DNA of 25,321 bases from NCBI GenBank assembly GCA_900538365.1, contig UPXT01000029.1:1-25321 (forward strand), written 5' to 3'. Made by a program: the position numbers and the translations under genes. The stretch's first letter is position 1. Each line of letters starts with the position of its first letter. Below, in pieces: positions 7,606 to 16,254 of the stretch. The notes below the pieces were generated by a model. It made no database searches. It saw only the letters and a list, made by a program, of their open reading frames with translations, and had not been told where the DNA came from. Source of the DNA: an uncultured Acidaminococcus sp. (GTDB lineage: Bacteria > Bacillota > Negativicutes > Acidaminococcales > Acidaminococcaceae).

Positions 7606-9684
7606 ATGCATACATTTAGCACGGAGCTGGGGGGCAGACCCCTTACCATCGAAACAGGCAAGATTGCCAAGCAGGCCAATGGGTCTGTTCTCATCCGCTA
7701 TGGGGAAACAGCCGTTGTGGTTGCTGTCACTGGTACGGACACACCGCGGGAAGGGGTTGATTTCTTCCCCCTGACGGTAGATTTTGAAGAAAAGATGTAC
7801 GCTGTCGGGAAAATTCCTGGAGGCTTTCTGAGAAGAGAGGGCCGTCCGCCTGAAACGGCTATCCTGACGAGCCGTCTTATTGACCGCCCAATCCGTCCCA
7901 TGTTTCCTGATGGTTATCATAATGATGTGCAGATTGTTGCGACGGCTGTGTCCGTCGATCCCGATAATGCACCTGATATTCCTGCTATGATCGGTGCCTC
8001 CTGCGCCCTTTCCATTTCTGATATTCCTTTTGAAGGTCCGATTGCCGGTGTTCGTGTTGGCCGCGTGGATGGAAAATTCATCATCAACCCGACCCTTGAA
8101 CAGGCTGCGGTCAGCGAAATGAACCTCGCTGTTGCCGGAACCAAAGATGCCATTCTCATGGTTGAAGCTGGGGCCAAGGAAGTTTCCGAACAGGTCATGC
8201 TTGATGCCATCTTGTTTGGACATGAAGAAATCAAGAAACTGGTTGCTTTTCAGGAACAGATTCAGGCTGAAGTGGGCAAACCCAAGATGGAATTTACCCC
8301 TTATGTACCGCCCGAAGCCCTTTCCAAGGAAATTATGGAATACGGTGAACCGAAGATTCACGATGCCCTCATGGATCCCGATAAGCTTCATCGTGACAAG
8401 ATGGTTTCTGAAACCAAGGAAGCAATCTTGGAACATTTTGTGGAGCTTTATCCTGAAAGTGAAATCGATATTGCCCATATTGTGCAGAAGCTTGTCAAGA
8501 AGGTCTTCCGTCACATCATTACCCATGACAAGATCCGTCCGGACGGCCGTGCCCTGGATGAGGTGCGTCCCATCAGCTGCGAAGTTGGTCTTTTGGCCCG
8601 TCCTCATGGCTGCAGCCTCTTTACGCGCGGTCAGACCCAAGTCCTCAACTGCCTTGCCTTGGCCCCGCTTCGTGAAGCCCAGACCCTCGATGGTCTTGGT
8701 ACGGAGTTGACAAAACGCTACATCCATCACTACAATTTCCCGCCCTACAGTGTCGGTGAAACCAAACCCCTGCGCAGTCCGGGCCGCCGCGAAATCGGCC
8801 ATGGTGCCCTGGCAGAACGTGCCCTGCTGCCGGTCATTCCTTCGGAAGAGGAATTCCCATACACAATCCGGCTGGTTTCGGAAGTCTTGGAATCGAACGG
8901 TTCTTCTTCCATGGCCAGTACCTGCGCCAGCACCCTCAGCCTGATGGACGCCGGCGTGCCTATCAAGGCGCCTGTTTCCGGTGTGGCCATGGGTCTTGTC
9001 AAGGAAGGGGATAATATAACCATCTTGACGGATATCCAGGGCCTCGAAGACGCCAATGGTGACATGGACTTCAAGGTTGCTGGTACGGAAAAGGGCATTA
9101 CGGCCATCCAAATGGATATCAAGATTGACGGCATCAACCGACAGATCTTTGAACAGGCACTTGAACAGGCTCGCAAGGGCCGTGCCTATATCCTCGGCAA
9201 GATGCTTGAATGCATCCCGGCACCGCGACCTTCTCTCAAGGAACATGCTCCAAAGATTACGACCCTCAAGATCAATCCGGACAAGATCAAGGATGTGATT
9301 GGACCGGGCGGTAAGGTCATCAAGAAAATCACCGAGGAATCCGGGGCCAAGATTGATATCGAGGAAGATGGAACGGTTTACGTAGCGGCTGCTGATCAGG
9401 CCTCTGCCAACAAAGCCATTGAGACCATCAATGCCATTACGGCTGAACCGGAAATTGGCAAGATTTATACAGGTAAGGTCACCCGCCTGATGAATTTTGG
9501 CGCCTTTGTCGAATTCATGCCGGGCCGGGAAGGGTTGGTCCATATTTCTCAACTCGCCAAGGAACGGGTGGAAAAAGTGGAAGACGTGGTAAACGTGGGT
9601 GATGAGATTGTTGTCAAGCTTGTTGAAATCGACGCCAAGGGACGCATGAACCTGTCTCGCAAAGCGGCGCTGCAAAGCCACTGA
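7606..9684 (+). CDS. pnp: Polyribonucleotide nucleotidyltransferase (PNPase)
   Basis: PNPase is a trimeric, phosphate-dependent 3'-5' exoribonuclease of mRNA decay. The 692 residues match the family. Order: first RNase PH-like domain (about 5-140), helical linker (about 235-310), second RNase PH-like domain (about 315-540) with GRRE at 393-396 and GHG at 398-400, KH domain with GPGGKVIK at 566-573, and a C-terminal S1 domain from about 618. The open frame has ATGs at 7573, 7597 and 7606. I chose 7606 because AGGAGG (7591-7596) lies 9 nt ahead and the N-terminus then matches the family. It is a single-gene unit here; the common rpsO partner is not in the preceding sequence. Confidence 0.97.
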   Translation: MHTFSTELGGRPLTIETGKIAKQANGSVLIRYGETAVVVAVTGTDTPREGVDFFPLTVDFEEKMYAVGKIPGGFLRREGRPPETAILTSRLIDRPIRPMFPDGYHNDVQIVATAVSVDPDNAPDIPAMIGASCALSISDIPFEGPIAGVRVGRVDGKFIINPTLEQAAVSEMNLAVAGTKDAILMVEAGAKEVSEQVMLDAILFGHEEIKKLVAFQEQIQAEVGKPKMEFTPYVPPEALSKEIMEYGEPKIHDALMDPDKLHRDKMVSETKEAILEHFVELYPESEIDIAHIVQKLVKKVFRHIITHDKIRPDGRALDEVRPISCEVGLLARPHGCSLFTRGQTQVLNCLALAPLREAQTLDGLGTELTKRYIHHYNFPPYSVGETKPLRSPGRREIGHGALAERALLPVIPSEEEFPYTIRLVSEVLESNGSSSMASTCASTLSLMDAGVPIKAPVSGVAMGLVKEGDNITILTDIQGLEDANGDMDFKVAGTEKGITAIQMDIKIDGINRQIFEQALEQARKGRAYILGKMLECIPAPRPSLKEHAPKITTLKINPDKIKDVIGPGGKVIKKITEESGAKIDIEEDGTVYVAAADQASANKAIETINAITAEPEIGKIYTGKVTRLMNFGAFVEFMPGREGLVHISQLAKERVEKVEDVVNVGDEIVVKLVEIDAKGRMNLSRKAALQSH

Positions 9685-9698
9685 TTTCTGACCCTAAG

Positions 9699-9740
9699 AA
9701 GGGGCATGTTCTGAAAAAGTCACGAACATGCCCCTTTCTT
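9699..9740 (+). terminator. Intrinsic terminator after pnp
   Basis: AAGGGGCATGTTC (9699-9711) pairs perfectly over 13 bp with GAACATGCCCCTT (9724-9736), and the bases TCTT follow. The loop is 12 nt. The next gene begins about 50 bp later. Confidence 0.8.
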
Positions 9741-9790
9741 GCTATATTCAGATGGTAGAATGGGTTCCAACTTGTAAGGAGAGATCATCC

Positions 9791-10279
9791 ATGGGATTTT
9801 TTAATTTCTATAAAAAAACAGAATTATTGGCCCCTATGACGGGACGCGTGATTCCTCTTGAGCAGGTGCCAGATCCCGTCTTTTCCCAAAAGACACTGGG
9901 GGAGGGGGCGGCCATCATGCCTGAAGACGGTCTTGTAACCGCGCCTTGTGATGGTACGATTGCCTATGTCCCGGATACGCAGCATGCGATTGCTCTGACA
10001 AGTACCCAGGGACTGGACGTATTGATCCATGTGGGAATCGACACCGTTTCCTTACAGGGGGAGGGCTTTGCTGCCCTTGTAAAGGAAGGGGATATCGTCC
10101 AAAAAGGACAGGGGATCCTTCGGGTCGATCTTGCCCTTCTTGCCAGCAAGAAAATCAATCCTGTGACGCCCCTTGTCGTGACGGGTGGCGCGGCAGCCAT
10201 TACGCTGCTGCAAAAAGAGGGGGCCCGTGTTGAAAGCGGAAAAGACGCCATTGTTTCCGTCAAGGAAGGGGAGAGGTGA
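9791..10279 (+). CDS. Stand-alone PTS EIIA domain protein, glucose (Crr) type
   Basis: EIIA(Glc) proteins accept phosphate from HPr on a histidine and pass it to an EIIB domain, or act as regulators. The 162 residues contain only this domain: LLAPMTGRVIPLEQVPDPVF near the N-terminus, the QHA histidine H65, and the phosphorylated-type histidine H80 in LIHVGIDTV, followed by LQGEGF. Both histidines of the active pair are kept, so it should be active. The start is the ATG at 9791, with AAGGAG (9776-9781) 9 nt ahead; the longer open frame runs back into the pnp terminator. No EIIB or EIIC gene is in the window, so its partner is unknown. It lies 4 nt upstream of the zinc-ribbon gene. I saw only weak promoter candidates (TAGAAT at 9756-9761). 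Confidence 0.92.
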   Translation: MGFFNFYKKTELLAPMTGRVIPLEQVPDPVFSQKTLGEGAAIMPEDGLVTAPCDGTIAYVPDTQHAIALTSTQGLDVLIHVGIDTVSLQGEGFAALVKEGDIVQKGQGILRVDLALLASKKINPVTPLVVTGGAAAITLLQKEGARVESGKDAIVSVKEGER

Positions 10280-10283
10280 AGCC

Positions 10284-10718
10284 ATGGAGATCAACGGCAG
10301 CGGCGGCAGCCTTATCGAACGGAAATATCGTCTTCCTGTCACTGTCATTTGGCAGCTTGCCCTTGATACGGCCCGAGAAATGGAAATCAGCCTAAAGGAA
10401 GTGGATGAAAAGGAACATCTTTTTCAGGGAAGCCTCCTTACGGGAGAAAAGACCTTTCTCTTTGGCGAGCCCAAGAAGAAAGTGGTTTCTCTCGTTGTGA
10501 CGCCTGTAGAAGGCGGCAGCCAGGTCATCCTTGACATTCATAAGGAACGCATCGAGGTCTATAGTTTCCGGCCGCAAAATAAGGAAACAGAAGCCTTCAT
10601 GAAGCATCTTGAAGCTAAAATAGAGGCTTATACGCAGGAAAGTCCCTGCTCTCACTGTGGCCGGCAGGTTCCTCGTGATGCCAGTTTTTGCCCCTACTGC
10701 GGCAGTCCTTTGGGTTAA
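10284..10718 (+). CDS. Small protein with C-terminal zinc ribbon, function unknown
   Basis: I do not recognise a named family. The 144-residue protein has an N-terminal part of about 115 residues, rich in beta-strand-like alternation and charged residues, without membrane segments. The C-terminus is a zinc ribbon of the form C-x2-C-x10-C-x2-C (SPCSHCG to FCPYCGSPL). Such ribbons often bind protein or nucleic acid. The open frame runs 33 codons further up inside the EIIA gene, but the ATG at 10284, with GGGGAGAGG 7 nt before it, follows the EIIA stop by 4 nt and is the natural coupled start. The gene ends at a bidirectional hairpin shared with rpmB. Its pairing with the EIIA gene suggests co-expression, but no function should be inferred from that alone. 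Confidence 0.8.
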   Translation: MEINGSGGSLIERKYRLPVTVIWQLALDTAREMEISLKEVDEKEHLFQGSLLTGEKTFLFGEPKKKVVSLVVTPVEGGSQVILDIHKERIEVYSFRPQNKETEAFMKHLEAKIEAYTQESPCSHCGRQVPRDASFCPYCGSPLG

Positions 10719-10720
10719 GG

Positions 10721-10759
10721 AAATAAAAAAGGAACCAGTTACCGAAGTAACTGGTTCCT
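10721..10759 (-). terminator. Intrinsic terminator of rpmB, with a stable cUUCGg loop
   Basis: The arms AGGAACCAGTTAC (10730-10742) and GTAACTGGTTCCT (10747-10759) pair perfectly over 13 bp. Read on the - strand the loop is UUCG closed by C-G, an exceptionally stable tetraloop, and the following bases are TTTTTTATTT. On the + strand no T run follows, so it mainly serves rpmB. It also lies directly after the convergent zinc-ribbon gene. Confidence 0.9.
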
Positions 10760-10774
10760 ACCGTTTCCTCTAGC

Positions 10775-10966
10775 TTAGATGGCGCGGGTCACCTTGCCGG
10801 AACGTAAGCAGCGAGTGCAAACATTAACGCTCTTGACTTCGCCGTCTACAACTGCTTTGACCTTTTGAATGTTAGGCTTCCAAGAACGCTTCACATGTCT
10901 ATTGGAATGGCTGACATTGTTGCCGCTCAGCTCACCTTTTTTGCAGATATCACAGATGCATGCCAT
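10775..10966 (-). CDS. rpmB: 50S ribosomal protein L28
   Basis: L28 is a small structural protein of the large ribosomal subunit. The 63-residue protein has the family pattern CDICKKGELSGNNVSHSN, then RSWKPNIQKV and a C-terminal VNVCTRCLRSGKV. Two CxxC pairs (C5/C8 and C50/C53) show that it is the zinc-binding C+ form. AAGGAGGTGG lies just upstream of the ATG on the - strand. It is transcribed alone, divergently from recG, from a promoter at 11023-11052. It is the only - strand gene in the window. Confidence 0.97.
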   Translation of the reverse strand: MACICDICKKGELSGNNVSHSNRHVKRSWKPNIQKVKAVVDGEVKSVNVCTRCLRSGKVTRAI

Positions 10967-11022
10967 GGTCCCACCTCCTTCTAGCTAATAAGGCAATGCT
11001 AATTTTTTAACTCAATGCAAGT

Positions 11023-11052
11023 ATTTTAACACAAACAAAGAGTTTCTTGCAA
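11023..11052 (-). promoter_or_regulatory. Promoter of rpmB
   Basis: On the - strand TTGCAA (11052-11047), an 18-bp spacer and TAAAAT (11028-11023) are well placed about 57 bp upstream of the rpmB start. A recG promoter must lie in the same 183-bp gap. The best candidate is TATGAT at 11114-11119, without a clear -35. Confidence 0.55.
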
Positions 11053-11149
11053 GTAAATTTTGGCGAAATCCGGAAGTCCATAGGAAATGACCCCATTAGG
11101 ACATAAAATCTGGTATGATTAAGAGGAATCATAGAGGAGGGATCCATCA

Positions 11150-13246
11150 ATGAAAAAAATAGAAGCCCAAACCCAGTCACTGCCATGGTGGAAAAAGCCT
11201 GTTTCCTCCTTGAAAGGGATTGGTCCTAAAAAGGCGGTTGAGTTTGAAGGCCTCGGAATTGTGACGATTGGAGACCTCTTGAATCATTTTCCCCGTCAGG
11301 GCTGTTATCTTGATTATTCACATGTAAAGACAATCCGGGAACTTACCCTTGATGGTTCCATGCAGCTTTTTCGCGGACAGATTGCCCGCATCATAAAACG
11401 GCGTAGTGCCCGGAATATGCGCTATGCGTCAGTTGTTGTCAGTGATGGGACGGCTTTTGCTGAAATCTTTCTTTTCGGCGCCCAAGTCTATGCCGTTCGG
11501 TATTTGGAAAATGGGGATGATGTCCTTGTCATCGGGAAAGTCGGGCCGGGCCGAACCGCCAAGGCTGTCACGCAGGCCGTCATTTCCAAGGTCAAGGATG
11601 AGCCTCCGGAAGCACCGGGTATCCTGCCGACCTATGCCTTAAGCGGCAGTCTTACCCAAAAAAATGTGCGTTCTGCCGTTCGTCAAGCCCTGCTCCTTGC
11701 AAAGGACCATCTCCCTGAATGTCTGCCTGATTGGATCATGCGAAAAAAAGGCTTCCTTTCCCGATATGAAGCGTTGGAAGCTATTCATTTCCCACCTTCC
11801 TTGGAAAAGATGGAAGAAGCAAGAAGACGCTTTATTTTTGAGGAACTCTTCTTTATTCAGTGCGGACTCCTGCATCACCGAGCCAAGATCAAGAAAAGGA
11901 GCCTAGGTATCAAGATGGGCCATTGCGGGCCTTTGTGGCAGTCCGTTTTGGACCATTTAGGTTTTACCTTAACGGAAAGCCAAAAAAAGGCTTGGCAGGA
12001 AATCAATGATGATATGGAAAGTCCCGAACCCATGAACCGTCTCCTACAAGGTGATGTTGGTTCAGGAAAGACGGCAGTCGCTATGCTGGCGCTTGCTAAA
12101 GCGGCTGAAAATGGCTATCAAGGCTGTCTGATGGCACCCACGGAAATTCTTGCAGAGCAGCATTACCAGGAAATGCAGAAGGTCTTGGAACCCTTGGGCA
12201 TTCACACAGCCCTGCTTACGGGGAGCCTGAGCCAGACGGCTCGGCGGGAGGTCTTGGAGGGACTTGCTGATGGCACCATCAAGGCAGTCGTTGGGACCTA
12301 CGCCCTGATCCAGGATGCCGTTGTTTTTCATTCCTTGGCACTTGCCATAACGGATGAACAGCATCGTTTTGGTGTGGAGCAGCGCTCGCGCTTATCGGGG
12401 AAATCAAGCTATGCACCCCATGTCCTTGTCATGACAGCGACACCCATTCCACGAACCCTTGCCTTGACTGTTTATGGGGACCTTGATGTGTCCCTTATGA
12501 AAGGGCTCCCACCAGGACGCAAACCAATCAAGACCCTGTGCTATACCGATGAAAAGCGGGCCGAGGTCTATGCAGGCCTCATCCATCAAGTAAAAGAAGG
12601 GCATCAGGCTTATATCGTGGCCCCCCTTATTGAGGGATCGGACATGGTCGATGCAAAATCTGCAACAGACCTTTATGAGGAATTGACCCAGACTTTTTTG
12701 AAGGGTATTCCCTGCGGCCTCCTTCACGGACGTCTCAAAGCAGAAGAAAAGGATGCGGTCATGGCGGATTTTGTGAGTGGGAAGACCAAGGTCCTCATCG
12801 CTACAACGGTCATTGAAGTTGGGGTCAATGTGCCCAATGCAACGCTGATGATCATTGAAGGAGCGGACCGTTTTGGCCTGGCCCAGATGCACCAGCTCCG
12901 GGGCCGTGTCGGCCGTGGCTCAAGTCAATCATACTGTGTGCTGCTTACCGGTTCGAATCAGCTCCAGACTTTGGAACGTCTCCAGATTATGCGCAGCTGC
13001 AGCGATGGGTTCCTGCTTGCCGAGAAGGATATGGAACTGCGAGGGGCCGGCCAGCTTTTTGGCGTTCGGCAGCATGGACTGCCCGACCTTTATATTGCTG
13101 ATATCCTTCGTGATACGGATACCCTTGTGGAGGCGCGGGAATACGCCAAACGGAGTATGGCCGATCCTCAAGGGGCCCGTTTCATTGAGGAAGGTATCGC
13201 TGCTGCCCAGTTTGATGGACGGTTTGAACAAATTTTTAATTCCTGA
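11150..13246 (+). CDS. recG: ATP-dependent DNA helicase RecG
   Basis: RecG is a superfamily 2 helicase that remodels stalled replication forks and branch-migrates Holliday junctions. The 698 residues match the family. The N-terminal part has a helix-hairpin-helix-like KGIGPKKA segment, followed by the wedge OB-fold at about 60-165. The helicase core shows Walker A GDVGSGKT (301-308), the DEQH box (402-405), TATPIPRTLAL (motif III), and QLRGRVGRG (582-590, motif VI), then the TRG-type C-terminal region. The ATG at 11150 has AGGAGG (11135-11140) 9 nt ahead. The VTT-family membrane protein gene follows closely and probably shares its transcript. Confidence 0.97.
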   Translation: MKKIEAQTQSLPWWKKPVSSLKGIGPKKAVEFEGLGIVTIGDLLNHFPRQGCYLDYSHVKTIRELTLDGSMQLFRGQIARIIKRRSARNMRYASVVVSDGTAFAEIFLFGAQVYAVRYLENGDDVLVIGKVGPGRTAKAVTQAVISKVKDEPPEAPGILPTYALSGSLTQKNVRSAVRQALLLAKDHLPECLPDWIMRKKGFLSRYEALEAIHFPPSLEKMEEARRRFIFEELFFIQCGLLHHRAKIKKRSLGIKMGHCGPLWQSVLDHLGFTLTESQKKAWQEINDDMESPEPMNRLLQGDVGSGKTAVAMLALAKAAENGYQGCLMAPTEILAEQHYQEMQKVLEPLGIHTALLTGSLSQTARREVLEGLADGTIKAVVGTYALIQDAVVFHSLALAITDEQHRFGVEQRSRLSGKSSYAPHVLVMTATPIPRTLALTVYGDLDVSLMKGLPPGRKPIKTLCYTDEKRAEVYAGLIHQVKEGHQAYIVAPLIEGSDMVDAKSATDLYEELTQTFLKGIPCGLLHGRLKAEEKDAVMADFVSGKTKVLIATTVIEVGVNVPNATLMIIEGADRFGLAQMHQLRGRVGRGSSQSYCVLLTGSNQLQTLERLQIMRSCSDGFLLAEKDMELRGAGQLFGVRQHGLPDLYIADILRDTDTLVEAREYAKRSMADPQGARFIEEGIAAAQFDGRFEQIFNS

Positions 13247-13262
13247 CTGAAGGATGGATGAC

Positions 13263-13967
13263 ATGAATCGAGAAATCAATTGGAAAAGTGGAAGTTTTAA
13301 ATTTGTGGCTTTCCTGCTTCTTATAGGATGCCTGCTGGCCATCCATGTTTTTGCACCGGGCGTTACGAAAAATCTGTATCATTTGGCCCGCGGCGGTAAT
13401 CTTAAGGAAACAACGGACTATTTGAGAAGCTTTGGGCCTTGGGCCATTGTGGTCAGTTTTTTCCTCGATGTTCTCATCAATGCCCTCGGATTTTTACCGT
13501 CCATTTTTTTATCAACGGCAAATGGCGTCATCTTTGGTCTGCCTCTTGGCATTACCATATCCTGGTTGGCCGAAACCGTCGGTGTGGTACTTAATTTTTT
13601 TGTGCTTCGCTTTTTTTTGCGTGACGAAGCAGAAAAGCTCATTACAAAGAGCAATAACCTAAAGCGCCTTGATGAAATGAGCAGCAAGGGCGGGCTTACA
13701 GCCATGGCCCTTGCCAGGACGCTGCCTTATTTCCCGTCAGGAATCCTGACGGCGTTGGGAGCCGTGAGCCGGATGAGCGTGCGGGATTATATCATTGCCA
13801 ACCTGATTGGTAAATTCCCTTCAACGGCTCTTGAAGTCGTCGTAGGGCATGATATTGTTAATTTCCGGGCCCATATGGACCGCCTTGCCGTCTTGATGAC
13901 CCTTGTCATCATCGTTTATGGGGGACTCCTGTATCACCGGAAACAGAAGGAAAAGAAATCCTCCTAG
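13263..13967 (+). CDS. TVP38/TMEM64 (VTT-domain) family membrane protein
   Basis: This polytopic membrane protein of 234 residues belongs by appearance to the VTT/DedA-like superfamily, several members of which are lipid scramblases or affect membrane homeostasis; the role here is unknown. Hydrophobic segments lie at about 12-30, 57-78, 80-118 (partly re-entrant) and 207-224. Family-like features are the FLPSIFLSTANGVIFG stretch, an ARTLPYFPSG motif and the NLIGKFPST segment. The ATG at 13263 has AAGGA (13250-13254) 8 nt ahead; the alternative ATG at 13254 lacks a separate ribosome site. It starts 16 bp after recG and ends before a strong terminator. Confidence 0.85.
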   Translation: MNREINWKSGSFKFVAFLLLIGCLLAIHVFAPGVTKNLYHLARGGNLKETTDYLRSFGPWAIVVSFFLDVLINALGFLPSIFLSTANGVIFGLPLGITISWLAETVGVVLNFFVLRFFLRDEAEKLITKSNNLKRLDEMSSKGGLTAMALARTLPYFPSGILTALGAVSRMSVRDYIIANLIGKFPSTALEVVVGHDIVNFRAHMDRLAVLMTLVIIVYGGLLYHRKQKEKKSS

Positions 13968-14019
13968 GCTTGTACCGGGTTGTTGCCAATCCTTTCTTAT
14001 CCTGATCATTACGGCAGTG

Positions 14020-14068
14020 AAACGCCTCTTAATCTGTAACTTACTATACAGATTAGGAGGCGTTTTTT
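14020..14068 (+). terminator. Intrinsic terminator of the recG/VTT unit
   Basis: AAACGCCTCTTAATCTGTA (14020-14038) pairs over 19 positions, with one G-U, with the arm at 14047-14065. A six-T run lies at 14063-14068, and the loop is 8 nt. This is the longest terminator stem in the window. Confidence 0.9.
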
Positions 14069-14176
14069 ACAGCCAAGGAAAGTGGAACGCGAAAAGAAGG
14101 AAAATTTCAAGAAATCAGCGAAAGAGGATATCATGAGATTTGTTACGAATAGATTCGATATAAAGGGGGCAATAAC

Positions 14177-16246
14177 GTGAAAGAGTACACAGGTGATAAA
14201 ATCAGGAACGTTGCTATTGTAGGGCACGGCGGTGCAGGGACGACTTCCCTTACGGAAGCCCTGCTTTATCGCAGCGGTGCCATCAGCCGTATGTGCAAAG
14301 TGGAGGATGGACAGACAACAACGGACTTTGAACCGGAGGAAATCAAGCGCGGTGTTTCTGTCAGTGCGACCCTTGCACCTGTTGAATGGAACGATGTCAA
14401 GATCAACTTCCTTGATACACCGGGATTTGCTGATTTCGTAGCCGAAGTAAAGGGCGCCTTCCGCGCCGTTGACAGTGTGCTTATTGTGGTCAGTGCAACG
14501 AGCGGGGTCCAGATCGGAACGGAACAGTGCTGGAATCTTGCAGAAGAAGCTGGATTGCCTCGACTGATTTTCGTCAATAAGATGGACCGTGAAAATGCTG
14601 ATTTTGATCAGATCATGGATAACCTCCGGACCAAGATTGGGAAACGGGTCCTGCCGCTCCATCTGCCTTTGGGAAAGGAAGAAAATTTCTGCGGTGTCAT
14701 CGATGTCTTCAATCAGAAGGCCTACCGCGGCAACGGCAATGGGGCAGATGAAATCGAAGTCCCGGATGAACTGAAGGAATGGGTCGCCGATGCCCACAGC
14801 AAGATGGTGGAAGCGGCTGTCGAAGCTGATGATGAGGTCATGGAAAAATACCTTGAAGGTGAGGAAATTCCTGACAATGTCATCATGAACTGCCTTGTTA
14901 AAGGCATTCGGCAGGGCATTATCTTCCCTGTGCTATGCGGCAGTGCGTATAAGAACATTGGCCTTGGCCGCTGTCTTAATGCCATCGTAAACTATACCTT
15001 CCCCGCCGTCCTCAATGATTATAAAGTGGAAAATCCGGCAACCGGCAAAACGGAAGTCCGCGACTCGAACGCACCTATGGCTGCCCTCGTCTTCAAGACA
15101 ACGGCAGATCCTTTTGTGGGCCGTTTGAGTTTTGTCAGGGTCTTTTCCGGTGCCATTTCGGCGGACAGTACGGTCTATAATGCCAGCCGTGAGGAAATGG
15201 AAAAAGTTGGTCCTGTCTTTACCCTGCGCGGGAAGACGCAGATTCCGATGAAACAGATTGCAGCCGGTGATATTGGGGTCATTTCCCGCCTCCAGTTCAC
15301 GGCAACGGGTGATACCTTAAGTGACAAGAACAATCCCGTCCTCTTTAAGCCCATTGAATTTCCTCTTCCTATGTACAGCCGGGCCATTTATCCGAAGAAG
15401 AAGGGCGATGAGGAGAAAATTGCCGGTGCCCTCACAAAACTCATGGATGAGGATCCGACCTTCATTGTAACACGCAATAATGTAACAAAAGAAACACTGA
15501 TCAGCGGTATGGGGGACCAGCATCTTGAAATCATCATGGAGCGGATGACACGTAAATTTGGTGTGGAAGCAGAACTTCGTGCACCGATTGTGGAATATAA
15601 GGAAACCATCCGCGGCACGGCAGAAGTTGAGGGTAAATACAAAAAACAAACGGGCGGTCACGGTCAGTATGGTCATGTCGTGGTTCGACTTGAACCGCTG
15701 CCGCCTGGAGGAGGCTTTGAATTCGTCGATAAAATCTTCGGTGGTGCCGTACCTCGCCAGTATATCCCAGCCGTAGAAAAAGGCATGCGCGAAGCTGTTG
15801 AACACGGCGTCCTTGCTGGCTATCCTGTAGTTGATATCCGGATTACCCTTCTTGATGGCTCCTACCATACGGTCGATTCTTCGGAAATGGCCTTTAAGGT
15901 GGCGGCCAACCAAGCCTTCCAGAAAGGCTGCGCGGAAGCAAAACCTGTTCTTATGGAACCGTATTATAATCTTGATGTTTACTGTGATGAACGGGTTACC
16001 GGTGACGTTATTTCTGACCTCAACAGCAAACGGGGCCGCATCATGGGCATGCAGACTGCTGAGGATGGAAGAAGCTGTATCAAGGCCCAAGTGCCTTATG
16101 CGGAGATTCTTGATTATGCTGTTGATCTCCGTGCCTTGACCCAAGGAACGGGAACCTTTGAGATGAAGTTCGATCATTATGAGGACGTTCCGCCCAAAAT
16201 GGCTGAAAAGATCATTGAAGAAGTCAAGGAAAAAGAACGAAAATAA
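14177..16246 (+). CDS. Elongation factor G paralogue (FusA2 type) with altered P-loop
   Basis: The 689-residue protein spans all EF-G domains: GTPase domain (about 9-280), domain II with DPFVGRLSFVRVFSG, domain III with GMGDQHLEI, domain IV with KYKKQTGGHGQYGHV and domain V to the end. Blocks such as GGAVPRQYIPAVEKG and DYAVDLRALTQG resemble the EF-G-2/FusA2 group rather than canonical EF-G. G3 (DTPG, 80-83) and G4 (NKMD, 134-137) are intact. The P-loop reads GHGGAGTTS (16-24), where GTPases have GKT or GKS, so the nucleotide-binding lysine is T22. The codon is ACG, one base from AAG. The GTG start follows AAAGGGGG. The gene stands alone with its own terminator, outside the usual rpsL-rpsG-fusA-tuf context, so a canonical fusA is expected elsewhere. 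Its role, possibly ribosome recycling or stress-related, is unknown. Confidence 0.9.
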   Translation: MKEYTGDKIRNVAIVGHGGAGTTSLTEALLYRSGAISRMCKVEDGQTTTDFEPEEIKRGVSVSATLAPVEWNDVKINFLDTPGFADFVAEVKGAFRAVDSVLIVVSATSGVQIGTEQCWNLAEEAGLPRLIFVNKMDRENADFDQIMDNLRTKIGKRVLPLHLPLGKEENFCGVIDVFNQKAYRGNGNGADEIEVPDELKEWVADAHSKMVEAAVEADDEVMEKYLEGEEIPDNVIMNCLVKGIRQGIIFPVLCGSAYKNIGLGRCLNAIVNYTFPAVLNDYKVENPATGKTEVRDSNAPMAALVFKTTADPFVGRLSFVRVFSGAISADSTVYNASREEMEKVGPVFTLRGKTQIPMKQIAAGDIGVISRLQFTATGDTLSDKNNPVLFKPIEFPLPMYSRAIYPKKKGDEEKIAGALTKLMDEDPTFIVTRNNVTKETLISGMGDQHLEIIMERMTRKFGVEAELRAPIVEYKETIRGTAEVEGKYKKQTGGHGQYGHVVVRLEPLPPGGGFEFVDKIFGGAVPRQYIPAVEKGMREAVEHGVLAGYPVVDIRITLLDGSYHTVDSSEMAFKVAANQAFQKGCAEAKPVLMEPYYNLDVYCDERVTGDVISDLNSKRGRIMGMQTAEDGRSCIKAQVPYAEILDYAVDLRALTQGTGTFEMKFDHYEDVPPKMAEKIIEEVKEKERK

Positions 16247-16254
16247 GCTCGTCA

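Noticed and set aside
7585..9681. 698-codon open frame on the - strand opposite pnp
   Set aside because: It mirrors the pnp gene almost end to end, has no family-like motifs, and arises from the codon bias of the sense gene.
11091..11119. recG promoter with -10 TATGAT
   Set aside because: No acceptable -35 at 16-18 bp; mentioned under the rpmB promoter but not called.
14101..14160. Promoter for the EF-G paralogue (TTCAAG, 17 bp, TATCAT)
   Set aside because: The match is weak and several equally poor alternatives exist in the AT-rich gap, so no promoter was annotated.
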